Positions 27,086 to 35,908 of a stretch of 64,000 nt of DNA are shown here, piece by piece. Position 1 is the first letter of the stretch, and each line of letters begins with the position of its first letter. A program made the translations under genes and the position numbers. The stretch is from Effusibacillus dendaii (GTDB lineage Bacteria; Bacillota; Bacilli; Tumebacillales; Effusibacillaceae), in assembly GCF_015097055.1 (NCBI RefSeq), contig NZ_AP023366.1, forward strand, positions 1,674,001-1,738,000, given 5' to 3'. Below the pieces are notes generated by a model that made no database searches, was not told the DNA's origin, and saw only the letters and a program-made list of their open reading frames with translations.

Positions 27086-27451
27086 TCATTCCGTCTCCGG
27101 CACCTTCCACATCGTTTCCCGCTCAAGAAGTTGTTCAAACAAATCTCCGTCTAAAACCATTGCAAGATTAATAAACACCTCAGCCGCTTTATATTCGCAG
27201 GAATTAAAGTATTCCGTATGTTCATTCATAAGGGTTTCAACTGCAAAGTTCTTATCCTCCTTATCTGTCAATGATCTCAGAAATTTCTTGACACGGGCCT
27301 CCATCTTCCTCCATAAATGCCACTTGTTCAATTCAATCATCAGATAAACCCAATTCACAAAAATTGGAACATGCTCTGGTCCCTGCTCCTCAGGCGAAGG
27401 GATTGCGGACTGGATCAAGTTCCACGCCTCTTCTTCCCTGTCAAGTTTCAT
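27086..27451 (-). CDS. Hypothetical helical-repeat protein, perhaps a fragment
   Basis: About 121 codons, beginning MKLDREEEAWNLIQSAIPSP with GGGAG upstream, and predicted to be all helical (FVNWVYLMIELNKWHLWRKM, AAEVFINLAMVLDGDLFEQL). The spacing of the helices resembles tetratricopeptide-like repeats. It looks like the C-terminal part of a longer family, because it starts within a repeat. No family recognised. It lies between the tRNA spacer and a terminator belonging to the next gene. Confidence 0.45.
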   Translation of the reverse strand: MKLDREEEAWNLIQSAIPSPEEQGPEHVPIFVNWVYLMIELNKWHLWRKMEARVKKFLRSLTDKEDKNFAVETLMNEHTEYFNSCEYKAAEVFINLAMVLDGDLFEQLLERETMWKVPETE

Positions 27452-27643
27452 ATACACTCCCATATAGGTTGTAAGTAAATAGTTTCTGCTGAAAAATCGT
27501 CATCTGGTTTCCCTGCGCCATAATCGTTTCTTTTCAAAAAATTAATGGAAATCGTTTCCTTACACTTCCCAACAATCAGGAAAAACATGCATGAAGAAAA
27601 CTCGGTACGCCAAGCCGTGGCCGCAGGCGAGCCAAGTTGTGCA

Positions 27644-27690
27644 CAAAAAAATACAGATCCCTTAGTGTAAGACACTGTGGGATCTGTATT
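27644..27690 (-). terminator. Intrinsic terminator of the minus-strand coiled-coil gene
   Basis: AATACAGATCCC and GGGATCTGTATT form a perfect 12-bp stem, extended by an inner AGTGT/ACACT stem. On the minus strand it is followed by TTTTTTT. Confidence 0.9.
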
Positions 27691-27700
27691 TTGGATTCGC

Positions 27701-28048
27701 TTAAAATGTACGCTGCATGGGATCTTTTAGCTGCGGTGAGTCAGGATCTGACATGACGGTTTCATAGGGATGATTCTCACCTGCACCAAGCAACTGCGAC
27801 AAATGCTGCATGTGCTGCTGCAGTTCGCTTCCAAGCTGTTTCATCTTCTCCAGTTGACTGATCGTAGCCTGTTCGTTTGGCATCACTTGACCCACGATTC
27901 CATAAGTCTCCGGTTTCGTTTCCGATTGCATCATCTCCAGATTGTATTGTTCCGTGCGCACCAGTGAACCCATCATCTGCCGCAGCATGGTTACCTCGAT
28001 CTGCAGTTTTGCCAGTTCACTGCGCATTTCTTCCATTTTTGCTTCCAT
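27701..28048 (-). CDS. Coiled-coil hypothetical protein
   Basis: A 115-residue hydrophilic protein starting at ATG 28048, with GGAGGGG 7 bases upstream. It opens with a strong heptad pattern, MEAKMEEMRSELAKLQIEVT, and has a second helix ISQLEKMKQLGSELQQHMQH followed by a Pro/Asp-rich tail. No Cys, no membrane segment. It has the same plan as the divergent gene at 28166: long N-terminal coiled coil, a Q-rich second helix beginning near 'xxKMxQL', then a disordered tail, so the two are probably paralogues. Own terminator at 27644. Function unknown. Confidence 0.6.
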   Translation of the reverse strand: MEAKMEEMRSELAKLQIEVTMLRQMMGSLVRTEQYNLEMMQSETKPETYGIVGQVMPNEQATISQLEKMKQLGSELQQHMQHLSQLLGAGENHPYETVMSDPDSPQLKDPMQRTF

Positions 28049-28165
28049 CTCAATCCCCTCCGACTTGTTGTGCACGTTGTGTTTACATTGTCCAGCCCCT
28101 CACTGATACATGCATAATTTGATGGAAGTCACAAAAAATAAATGACGAACAGGAGGTTATCTACC

Positions 28166-28576
28166 TTGAATAATCAATCGAATTTGGCGGCGCTTGAAAA
28201 CGAATTAAAAACAATTCGGCAAGAGATTAATCAACTTCGGACCATGGCAGAACGAATCGCTTTACAGGAACAACGGAATTATCAACAGATTTCTGCCGCT
28301 CCTCAAAAAACGAACGAAATGCACCAAGTGCAATTCGATGAACGACAGGCAACCGTTCTACTAAATAAAATGAGACAACTATGCGAACATATGAACCAGC
28401 ACCTTACCGCCATGGCCAGCAACCTTTCCGGCAATCGATCGGCCACTCAGTTGCTGTATCAATCGCAGTTTCAATCTCAGTACCCACCGCAACATACATA
28501 CCAACCGCAGATCAACCATGCTTTGCGGCCCGAACATGATTTCTCCCGCTATCCGTACAACGGGTTTACCACTTAG
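28166..28576 (+). CDS. Coiled-coil hypothetical protein, likely paralogue
   Basis: A 136-residue protein if translated from TTG 28166, which has AGGAGG 9 bases upstream; an ATG at 28142 lies upstream of that site and is less likely. The N-terminal helix LAALENELKTIRQEINQLRT is a coiled coil. A second helix VLLNKMRQLCEHMNQHLTAM parallels the neighbour's KMKQLGSELQQHMQHL. The tail is rich in Gln, Tyr and Pro (YQSQFQSQYPPQHTYQPQ), suggesting a disordered, surface-like segment. Terminator at 28603. Function not recognised; a structural or spore role is speculation. Confidence 0.6.
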   Translation: MNNQSNLAALENELKTIRQEINQLRTMAERIALQEQRNYQQISAAPQKTNEMHQVQFDERQATVLLNKMRQLCEHMNQHLTAMASNLSGNRSATQLLYQSQFQSQYPPQHTYQPQINHALRPEHDFSRYPYNGFTT

Positions 28577-28602
28577 GGAGTATTTGGTGGAATTCTTCTC
28601 AC

Positions 28603-28646
28603 GAGCCCTTGCCATTTCCAATCGGAGGTGGCAAAGGCTCTTTTTT
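28603..28646 (+). terminator. Intrinsic terminator of the plus-strand coiled-coil gene
   Basis: GAGCC-C-TTGCCA pairs with TGGCAA-A-GGCTC and is followed by TTTTTT. Confidence 0.88.
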
Positions 28647-28706
28647 ATGTTTTAAGCCAAGCTAAACGAATTTTATGGTAAAATGCAAAGAGAAAGGAGA
28701 TTAGCG

Positions 28707-29165
28707 ATGGACTCCTATATCATCTTGGCTGTCATCTTGCTATTAGGTGTTCTTTCCAAAAACACCGCCATTTGGATTGCCGCTGGATTTCTGATTTTGA
28801 TTCGTCTGCTTCCTGCCAGCCTGATTCCTTCCAATACGGTTTTGCATTGGACCGATGAATATGCGATTAAAATTGGCGTAGCCATTCTCACGATCGGTGT
28901 ATTGGTACCAATCGCCTTAGGAAAAATTTCGGGAACTCAGATTTTAAACAGTATAAAAACAGGTCCCGGCATTTTGGCTGTAATCGTCGGAATTGCGGTG
29001 GCCTATCTAGGGGGCCGGGGGACGGATCTCCTCGTATCTCAACCTATTGTCATAATTGGATTGCTTGTGGGAACGATTGTCGGCGTCGTATTTTTCGGTG
29101 GTATACCGGTTGGTCCCTTAATTGCGGCTGGCGTCGTGGCACTGTTTTCGAACATATTCAAGTAG
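28707..29165 (+). CDS. DUF441 family membrane protein
   Basis: A 152-residue protein with four hydrophobic segments (YIILAVILLLGVL, IKIGVAILTIGVLVPIALG, PGILAVIVGIAVAYLGGRG, IIGLLVGTIVGVVFFGG). The GRGxxLL and GGIPVGPLIAAGV motifs match the DUF441/YtwI family of Bacillota, of unknown function. The ATG at 28707 has AAAGGAG 8 bases upstream; an in-frame ATG at 28683 lies before that site. Single gene, converging on the dehydrogenase gene at 29181. Confidence 0.85.
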   Translation: MDSYIILAVILLLGVLSKNTAIWIAAGFLILIRLLPASLIPSNTVLHWTDEYAIKIGVAILTIGVLVPIALGKISGTQILNSIKTGPGILAVIVGIAVAYLGGRGTDLLVSQPIVIIGLLVGTIVGVVFFGGIPVGPLIAAGVVALFSNIFK

Positions 29166-29180
29166 GCAAAATCAGCCTCG

Positions 29181-30026
29181 TCATGTTCCGTACGAATAAA
29201 AACCGGTCCCGCTTTTACGGCCAAGTCGACCAGCCTCCACCATTTTTTTCAGCAGCGGGCATGGTCTGTATTTTGGATCCTGAAACCCTTCATACATGCT
29301 TTGAATTACATCGAGCAGCACATCAATCCCAATATAATCGGCTAACTCCAGCGGGCCGATCGGATGACTGGCTGCCAGTTTCATAGTGCGATCGACATCC
29401 TCCGGTTGCGTTCCTTCGTATACCAAAAACGCCGCTTCATTCAGCATCGGAATCAATACCCGATTAAATATAAATGCTGGCGAATCTTTTGCTACTACCG
29501 TCTGTTTGCCGAACTGACGCGCATACGATTCCGCTTTTTGAAACGTTTCGTCACTGGTCGTTAACGCGCGAACAATTTCCACCAACGGCATCACCGGCAC
29601 CGGACAGAAGAAATGCATTCCGATCACTTTGTCCGGACGTTTCGTGACGGCTGCCAGTTCTGTGATCGATAAGGAAGAGGTGTTGGTCGCCAGAATCGAA
29701 TCCGGTTGGACAAGCAGATCCAACTGCCTGAACAGATCCCGTTTCAATTCTATCTTTTCAGGAATCGCTTCCACCACCAAGTCCGCTTCCTTCCCATCTG
29801 CCAAATCGGTCGTTAATCGAATGCGGTCGAGGACTTTTTGCTTGTCTTCCTCGGAAATATTCCCTTTTCGGATCAACTTCCCCAGCGACTGTTCAATCGA
29901 AGCAAGCCCCTTTTTTGCCAATTCTTCCGTTTGTTCCACCAGAATCACCTGGTAGCCTGCCATTGCAGCCGTCTGCGCGATGCCGTTCCCCATGAGTCCT
30001 GCACCAATTACCATCACCGTTTGCAA
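29181..30026 (-). CDS. 3-hydroxyacyl-CoA (3-hydroxybutyryl-CoA) dehydrogenase
   Basis: A 281-residue NAD-dependent enzyme oxidising 3-hydroxyacyl-CoA to 3-oxoacyl-CoA. Rossmann motif VIGAGLMGNGIAQTAAMAGY (about 6-25); catalytic His in GMHFFCPVPVMPLVEIV (about 136-152); then KDSPAFIFNRVLIPMLNEA and the C-terminal helical domain GPLELADYIGIDV. It starts at TTG 30026, with GGGGAGGGG 5 bases upstream. One of three paralogues in the window, standing apart from the main acyl-CoA cluster. Possibly involved in butanoate or fatty acid metabolism. Confidence 0.9.
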   Translation of the reverse strand: MQTVMVIGAGLMGNGIAQTAAMAGYQVILVEQTEELAKKGLASIEQSLGKLIRKGNISEEDKQKVLDRIRLTTDLADGKEADLVVEAIPEKIELKRDLFRQLDLLVQPDSILATNTSSLSITELAAVTKRPDKVIGMHFFCPVPVMPLVEIVRALTTSDETFQKAESYARQFGKQTVVAKDSPAFIFNRVLIPMLNEAAFLVYEGTQPEDVDRTMKLAASHPIGPLELADYIGIDVLLDVIQSMYEGFQDPKYRPCPLLKKMVEAGRLGRKSGTGFYSYGT

Positions 30027-30198
30027 ACAAACCCCTCCCCGGTTTCTGTTATTTCCATTGTACCTGAAATCAAGAAAGCGGCATATCAGATGCCATTTTC
30101 AACATTCGCCAAATTCCTTTTTCCATAGACAAAGGTTGCCGAGAATGGCTTCTCAGCAACCCCTGTTCATTACCTGCGAGATATTTCTACGCCAGCTA

Positions 30199-31626
30199 TT
30201 AATGCGCATGCGCCCCAACCAGCTTGACTTCCGCACAGCGGGACGGTTTCGGGAACAGTTTATCCGGATTGCACAGATTATCGGGGTTAAATACCCGCAT
30301 GATCGCAACCTGTGCATCCAATTCTTCCTGTGTGAAAATTTTGGTCATGTCGTTTTGCTTTTCGATTCCGACACCATGTTCTCCCGTAATGGAACCGCCC
30401 ACATCGGCGCATACCTGCAGCACTTGCGAGCCGACTTTTACCGCCAGCTCCGTATCGCCCGGTTTATCTGCATCGAACAAAATCAACGGATGCAGATTGC
30501 CGTCCCCCGCGTGAAACACGTTGGCGATGCGCAATCCGGAGTCACGGCTGATTTCCGCGATCCGACTAAGCACTTCCGGCAAACGGCTGCGCGGGATTAC
30601 GCCATCCTGTACCAAATAGTCGGGTGACAGGTTGCCCATTGCGCCGAACGCCGTTTTCCGGTTCGACCACCACAGCCCGCGTTCCTGCTCGTTTTGCGCG
30701 ACACGAACTTCCCGTACATTATATCCTTTGCAGATTTCCACGATCTCGTTTGCCGTTTCTTCCATGCCAGCCGTCAAACCATCCAATTCAATGATCAGCA
30801 CAGCGGCCAAATCTTTCGGATAACCGACCACGTAGGTTCCTTTCTCGACCCCTTCAATGGCAAGCGTATCCATCATTTCCAGCGCGCCAGGAATAATCCC
30901 GTTTGCAATGATGGCAGATACGGTCTGGCTCGCATCGTCAACCGAATCATAAAGCGCCAGAACTGTCTTAACGCCCTGCGGTTTTTTCAAAATACGGACG
31001 AAAATTTTGGTGGCAATCCCCATCGTTCCTTCCGAACCCACTAGCAGCCCTGTCAGATCGTAACCGGGCATATCGGGCACCATGCCGCCGACCGTGACCA
31101 TTTCACCGTTTGGCGTCACCATTTCCATGCCCAGCACATGGTTGCTCGTCACACCGTATTTCAAACAGTGCGGTCCTCCCGCATTTTCGCCGACGTTGCC
31201 GCCGATCGTGCAGGACATGCCGCTCGACGGATCCGGCGCATAGTAATACCCTTCGTGCTGAATTGCTTTTGTCAGCCGCAGATTGACATAGCCCGGTTCC
31301 ACAACCGCTGTCCGGTTTCTGTAATCCACTTCCAACAGGCGCTTCATTTTCACCAGGCTGATCAATACTTCGCCGTTGATCGGAATCGCGCCGCCTGACA
31401 GCCCAGTTCCCGCACCGCGCGGGATAAACGGCTGCTTTTCACGGTTTAAAAGCTTTACAACCGCCGCCACCTGTTCTGCGTTCGCCGGAAAAACAACCGC
31501 TCGTGGCCTTTTTTTGTAGATCGTCAGACCGTCGCATTCATAAGCGACCAAATCGTCCGGTTTATAAAGGACAGACTGTTCACCGACAATGCTCTGCAAT
31601 TGTTCAATCAATCGATCGCGGCTCAT
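30199..31626 (-). CDS. glcD: Glycolate oxidase FAD-linked subunit GlcD
   Basis: A 475-residue flavoprotein of the FAD-binding PCMH family that oxidises glycolate (or a related 2-hydroxyacid) to the 2-oxoacid. Signature pieces: FIPRGAGTGLSGGAIP (about 93-108), YYAPDPSSGMSCTIGGNVGE (about 137-156), GLLVGSEGTMGIATKI and the C-terminal NVFHAGDGNLHPLILFD (about 370-386) and GEHGVGIEK. It overlaps the glcF stop by four bases (ATGA), so it is the last gene of an E-F-D operon. D-lactate dehydrogenase is an alternative substrate assignment. Confidence 0.92.
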   Translation of the reverse strand: MSRDRLIEQLQSIVGEQSVLYKPDDLVAYECDGLTIYKKRPRAVVFPANAEQVAAVVKLLNREKQPFIPRGAGTGLSGGAIPINGEVLISLVKMKRLLEVDYRNRTAVVEPGYVNLRLTKAIQHEGYYYAPDPSSGMSCTIGGNVGENAGGPHCLKYGVTSNHVLGMEMVTPNGEMVTVGGMVPDMPGYDLTGLLVGSEGTMGIATKIFVRILKKPQGVKTVLALYDSVDDASQTVSAIIANGIIPGALEMMDTLAIEGVEKGTYVVGYPKDLAAVLIIELDGLTAGMEETANEIVEICKGYNVREVRVAQNEQERGLWWSNRKTAFGAMGNLSPDYLVQDGVIPRSRLPEVLSRIAEISRDSGLRIANVFHAGDGNLHPLILFDADKPGDTELAVKVGSQVLQVCADVGGSITGEHGVGIEKQNDMTKIFTQEELDAQVAIMRVFNPDNLCNPDKLFPKPSRCAEVKLVGAHAH

Positions 31627-33005
31627 TTGCGTCCCCTCCCGCCGACAAGTTCCATTTGTTTTGCCTGCCCGGCTGCCGCTTGATCTTCCGCTTGGTAGGC
31701 CCGGTCGAGCAGCGTGATCGTATGCGCCACTTCCAGTTTCGCATCGATCCGATGAACGCCAACCTGAATTTGCATCATACAGCCCGGGTTGCCCATTGCA
31801 ATACAGCTTACGTTGGATGGGACGTCTGCCATCTTGCGATCAAGCAACGGTCCGGCAATCTCCGGATGCGTAATATTGTAGATACCGGCGGAACCGCAAC
31901 AACGGTCCGATTCGAACATCTCTACCAATTCAACGCCCGGAATCGAGCGCAAAATTTGCCTTGGCTGTGTGCGAATCTTCTGCGCATGCGCCAAGTGGCA
32001 GGCATCATGATAAGTAATTTTCATTTCGACCCGGCCTTTTGGCGCCTCATATCCCACTTCCACCAGAAATTCGGATACATCGCGCACTTTCGCCGCAAAC
32101 GTTTCCGCTTTTTCGTGATATTGCGGATCGTTGTGCAGTAATTCCGGATATTCTTTAACTGCCGCTCCACAGCCAGCGGCGTTAATAATGATATAGTCAA
32201 CATCAGCAGCCAAAAACACGTCGATATTCTGGCGTGCCATCGCTTTCGCAATATCCCGCTCACCCGCATGCACCTGCAAAGCTCCGCAGCAGCCTTGTCC
32301 CTCCGGCATCACTACATCAAATCCATTGCGTGCCAGTACGCGGGCGGTCGCCATGTTAATATCGGCGTACATGACGTCCATCACACAACCAAGAATCAGA
32401 CCGACGGTTCCCCGTTTCTTGCCGATTGCAGGAAGTACGGTTCCAAGCGCCTCCCGCGATGTCTTGGCAGGTACCTGCGGCATGGCCGCTTCCATTTCTC
32501 TCAGGTGTTTGGGGAACAGCTTCATGATGCCTAAGCCGCGAGTCGCCGTTTGCAGTCCCGATTTTTGGTAGAAGCGCATAAACCGACCGAGCGTTCGCAA
32601 ACGGTTCGGATGCGGGAAAATCTGCTTCAGGAATGTGCTGCTGATCATCCCTTTTACACCGGTCAATGGCTGCGCCTTTCTGACTTGACCACGCGCCTCT
32701 TCAATCAAGGCTCCAACCTGAACGCCGGACGGACAAGCGGTTTCGCATGCCCGACAATCCAGACAGCGAAACACCGGATCAATAAAAGAATCGTTGATAT
32801 CCAGCTTGCCTTCCGCCACAGATTTGATCAAATACACACGACCACGCGGCGACTGTGCTTCATTGCCCGTTTCCTGATAGGTAGGACACGCATCCAAACA
32901 GAGTCCGCAATGCACACAGACATTGAATTTGTCGGGATCGGGTGGATCCGGCCATTTATAGTTCGAATGTTCCAACATGGCTGCCAGCGTTGTTTGTTCG
33001 CTCAT
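31623..33005 (-). CDS. glcF: Glycolate oxidase iron-sulfur subunit GlcF
   Basis: About 460 residues with two ferredoxin-type 4Fe-4S motifs, CVHCGLCLDACPTYQ (about 30-44) and CLDCRACETACPSGV (about 82-96), plus two CCG domains: GCVMDVMYAD...GQGCCGALQVHAGE and YHDACHLAHAQ...DRCCGSAGIYN. It passes electrons from the FAD subunits to the respiratory chain. I start at ATG 33005; the frame extends a few codons further without benefit. It lies between the glcE-like and glcD genes on the minus strand. Confidence 0.92.
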   Translation of the reverse strand: MSEQTTLAAMLEHSNYKWPDPPDPDKFNVCVHCGLCLDACPTYQETGNEAQSPRGRVYLIKSVAEGKLDINDSFIDPVFRCLDCRACETACPSGVQVGALIEEARGQVRKAQPLTGVKGMISSTFLKQIFPHPNRLRTLGRFMRFYQKSGLQTATRGLGIMKLFPKHLREMEAAMPQVPAKTSREALGTVLPAIGKKRGTVGLILGCVMDVMYADINMATARVLARNGFDVVMPEGQGCCGALQVHAGERDIAKAMARQNIDVFLAADVDYIIINAAGCGAAVKEYPELLHNDPQYHEKAETFAAKVRDVSEFLVEVGYEAPKGRVEMKITYHDACHLAHAQKIRTQPRQILRSIPGVELVEMFESDRCCGSAGIYNITHPEIAGPLLDRKMADVPSNVSCIAMGNPGCMMQIQVGVHRIDAKLEVAHTITLLDRAYQAEDQAAAGQAKQMELVGGRGRK

Positions 33006-33006
33006 C

Positions 33007-34332
33007 TCAGATTCCTCCCACAAACCGGCCAGGACTTAAAATCCCCTCCGGATCGACCGTATTCTTGATTCCTCTCATATACGAGATCGCGCTGGGATCC
33101 GTTCCCCACACACCAATCTCACTTTTCAGTCCATACTCGCCGTCTTCAATCACCAGGTAACCGCCGTTCGCTTCTGCCAGATTCCGCAGGGAGAGCGCCG
33201 TTTGTTTCAGTGCCTGCCGATCGTCTGACCGCAAACGAACGCGAAGAGTTCCCACTCCGATACTGACTGCATAGGAAAGCGACACCCGATTTTTTTCCGC
33301 TTCCTGTTCAAAAGCGGGCAGAAGATCATTCATGCGGGGAATCGGAAATCCGGCGCGAATCAGCAGCGCATTCGCTTCTGACCGCTTCCATTCCGTTCTG
33401 TACGCTTCCCAATAAGCACCAACCTGTTCATTGGTTTCTGTAAGAACTTGCTGACCGATGCCCATCGCATCTGCCATCTGCTTGATGCGTTCTGTTTGAT
33501 ATGCCGCCGCGCTTTTGACATCATCCGATCCAATCGCCAGATGATAGGCGGCAGATCCACCTTCCTGATCCGTCACCAGTTCGAGAGCGCTTGGCACCAG
33601 TTCGGAAGCCAAAACCTGAGCTGCCAAATCAACCAGTTTCTGCAGATCCGCGCTTTTAACTTTCACCAGTTCTCTATGTTTGGGGAAGGGCCGTAATTTG
33701 AACGTCACTTCCGTGATAAACGCCAATGTTCCGTTTGAACCGACAAACAGTTTGTTCATATCGTAACCAGCCACATTTTTCATCACTTTTCCGCCGCTCC
33801 GAATGATCTGTCCGTTCGGATAAGCAAGCCGCAAGCCAATCACATTGTCGCGCCAGGAACCGTACAATACGCGTTCCGGTCCGGCTGCTGCCGTTGCCAC
33901 CAAACCGCCTACCGTCGATTCGGCCGATGTAACCGGCAGGATCGGCACAAATTGGCCATGTTCCATAAGATGCGCCTGCAGTTCGGAATAAGGTGTGCCT
34001 GCTTTGACGGTTACCGTCAAATCACCGACCGAGTAATCGACAATGCCTGTCAATCTTTTTGATGAGAGCAAAATAACAGCTGCACGCGGCGCTTCTCCCA
34101 TCTGCAGTTGTTGTCCATTGCCGCTCGGAATAACAGCTATACGGCGTTCGTTCGCATATTTCAGAACAGCGGACACCGCTTCCTCAGAGTCTGGTTCCAC
34201 CAGCACTAAATCCGCATCCGGCAGCCCCAGTTTGCCGCACAATTCGGCAGGACATTCGGATACGTGAGACGAACCTATCAAATCCTGCAAATCGACTCGA
34301 ATTTGCAGCAAATTCGTTTCCGCCACTTTCAT
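33007..34332 (-). CDS. FAD-binding oxidoreductase, GlcE-like subunit
   Basis: About 441 residues, FAD-binding PCMH type. AVIPSGNGQQLQMGEAP (about 65-81) is the pyrophosphate loop, followed by STVGGLVATAAAGPERVLYG and NVAGYDMNKLFVGSNGTLAF (about 182-201). Shorter FAD domains lacking the full GlcD C-terminus are typical of GlcE. First gene of the operon; ATG 34332 is preceded by GGGAGGGGAG. One base separates it from the glcF start region. The substrate could be glycolate or lactate. Confidence 0.87.
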   Translation of the reverse strand: MKVAETNLLQIRVDLQDLIGSSHVSECPAELCGKLGLPDADLVLVEPDSEEAVSAVLKYANERRIAVIPSGNGQQLQMGEAPRAAVILLSSKRLTGIVDYSVGDLTVTVKAGTPYSELQAHLMEHGQFVPILPVTSAESTVGGLVATAAAGPERVLYGSWRDNVIGLRLAYPNGQIIRSGGKVMKNVAGYDMNKLFVGSNGTLAFITEVTFKLRPFPKHRELVKVKSADLQKLVDLAAQVLASELVPSALELVTDQEGGSAAYHLAIGSDDVKSAAAYQTERIKQMADAMGIGQQVLTETNEQVGAYWEAYRTEWKRSEANALLIRAGFPIPRMNDLLPAFEQEAEKNRVSLSYAVSIGVGTLRVRLRSDDRQALKQTALSLRNLAEANGGYLVIEDGEYGLKSEIGVWGTDPSAISYMRGIKNTVDPEGILSPGRFVGGI

Positions 34333-34585
34333 AAAGACTCCCCTCCCTAAAGAAAAACGACAAAAACGGCAGCGTGCCAACCAAGAAACCGCTTTCACCG
34401 CAAGTGGTCAGATGACCTGACGTGTACTTATTGTTTCTAATTATAAAGAATTTAAAATAATTTGACCAGACTTTTGTCTGAAGAAAATCTCCATTCTGAA
34501 TGTATGACAGTTGTTTTTCAGTTTTGTTACGCTAATATTAATATAATGGAATACTTTTGGATCGTTTTGGGGAAGGAGTGTGTGT

Positions 34586-35794
34586 ATGGATACCCTTTCA
34601 ATTGCTACATCCGGCTACCGGCGGCTGCTGTTTGTGGCAGGCATCGGTTGGCTGTTTGACGCGATGGATGTCGGAATGGCTTCTTTCGTGATTGCCGCTC
34701 TAACGGCAGAGTGGCATTTGACTGCGACCCAGTCCGGGTGGCTCGGCAGCATCAATTCTATCGGCATGGCGATCGGGGCTTTTTTGGCGGGAATTTCGGC
34801 TGACCGAATCGGACGAAAATCGGTTTTGATCTTTACCCTCCTTTTGTTCAGTATCGCAAGCGGCCTGTCCGCATTGGCGAACACATTTGCCGTGCTGGCC
34901 GTTCTCCGTTTCCTGATCGGTGTTGGACTGGGAGGTGAACTTCCAGTCGCTTCGACACTCGTATCGGAAAGCGTTCCTGCCAAAGAACGGGGACGCATCG
35001 TCGTCTTGCTGGAAAGCTTTTGGGCAGTTGGCTGGTTGTTGTCCGCCGTAATTGCCTACTACATGATCCCGTCGATAGGTTGGCAGGCAGCGATGCTGTT
35101 CGGTGCGATTCCCGCTCTCTACGCGGTCTATTTGCGCTGGAGTTTACCGGAATCTCCCCGTTTGGAGCCGGTTGAAAAAAGGACTTCCGTTTGGCGGAAT
35201 ATGACGTCCGTTTGGTCACGCCCCTATCTGCGGTCCACTGCAACGCTTTGGATCACCTGGTTTTGCGTGGTTTTCTCGTATTACGGAATCTTTCTGTGGC
35301 TGCCTACGGTCATGTTCCTGAAAGGATATCCGATTGTAAAAAGCTTTGAATATGTATTGATTATCACACTTGCTCAACTGCCCGGATATTTCAGCGCTGC
35401 CTGGCTGATTGAAAAAATCGGCCGCAAATTCGTCCTCGTCACCTATCTGATCATGACTGCCGCCAGTTCGCTGATGTTCGGATTCGCAACATCGACCGGC
35501 ATGCTTTTGGCATCCGGCATATTGCTGTCGTTTTTTAATCTGGGAGCCTGGGGCGCGATGTACGCTTATACGCCGGAACAGTATCCGAACGCGTTTCGTT
35601 CCACCGGAGCCGGTATGGCTGCCTCGGTTGGCCGCATCGGCGGCATTTTTGGACCGTTGATGGTAGGTTATCTGGCGGCGTCCAAAACTCCGTTTTCTGT
35701 CATCTTTGCGATTTTCTTTACCGTCACTCTGATCGGCGCTCTGGCTGTACTGTTATTGGGAAGGGAGACGAGAGCGGAGGAGCTGGCCAACTAA
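34586..35794 (+). CDS. MFS transporter (sugar-phosphate/aromatic-acid symporter-like)
   Basis: A 402-residue, 12-segment transporter. Motif A of the first half is GISADRIGRKSVL (about 69-81), preceded by WLFDAMDVGMASFVIAAL in helix 1, a segment with Asp residues seen in AAHS- and niacin-type MFS proteins. PESPRLEP (about 190-197) marks the central loop and AWLIEKIGRKFVL the second half. The C-terminal AYTPEQYPNAFRSTGAGMA is the sugar-porter-like motif. ATG 34586 has AAGGAG 8 bases upstream. Substrate unknown; a role in uptake of an organic acid for the glycolate operon next door is only contextual. Confidence 0.87.
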   Translation: MDTLSIATSGYRRLLFVAGIGWLFDAMDVGMASFVIAALTAEWHLTATQSGWLGSINSIGMAIGAFLAGISADRIGRKSVLIFTLLLFSIASGLSALANTFAVLAVLRFLIGVGLGGELPVASTLVSESVPAKERGRIVVLLESFWAVGWLLSAVIAYYMIPSIGWQAAMLFGAIPALYAVYLRWSLPESPRLEPVEKRTSVWRNMTSVWSRPYLRSTATLWITWFCVVFSYYGIFLWLPTVMFLKGYPIVKSFEYVLIITLAQLPGYFSAAWLIEKIGRKFVLVTYLIMTAASSLMFGFATSTGMLLASGILLSFFNLGAWGAMYAYTPEQYPNAFRSTGAGMAASVGRIGGIFGPLMVGYLAASKTPFSVIFAIFFTVTLIGALAVLLLGRETRAEELAN

Positions 35795-35798
35795 TTCT

Positions 35799-35908
35799 CA
35801 GAAAGAAATTGATGAACATTCAGAAAGAAATTGATGAACATTCAGAAAGAAATTGATGAACATTCAGAAAGAAATTGATGAACATTCAGAAAGAAATCGG
35901 TGAACCTA
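35799..35908 (+). repeat. 22-nt tandem repeat, four perfect copies plus one degenerate copy
   Basis: The unit begins CAGAAAGAAATTGATGAAC and ends ATT. Perfect copies begin at 35799, 35821, 35843 and 35865; the degenerate fifth copy (35887) carries the GTG start codon (35900) of the next gene in the position of the repeat ATG. Each unit therefore duplicates that gene's translation-start region. 22 is not a multiple of 3, so each copy's ATG is in a different frame; each full copy encodes a peptide of about 14 residues. Confidence 0.95.

Noticed and set aside
35799-35908. CRISPR array
   Set aside because: Units are contiguous with no spacers and no cas genes are near.
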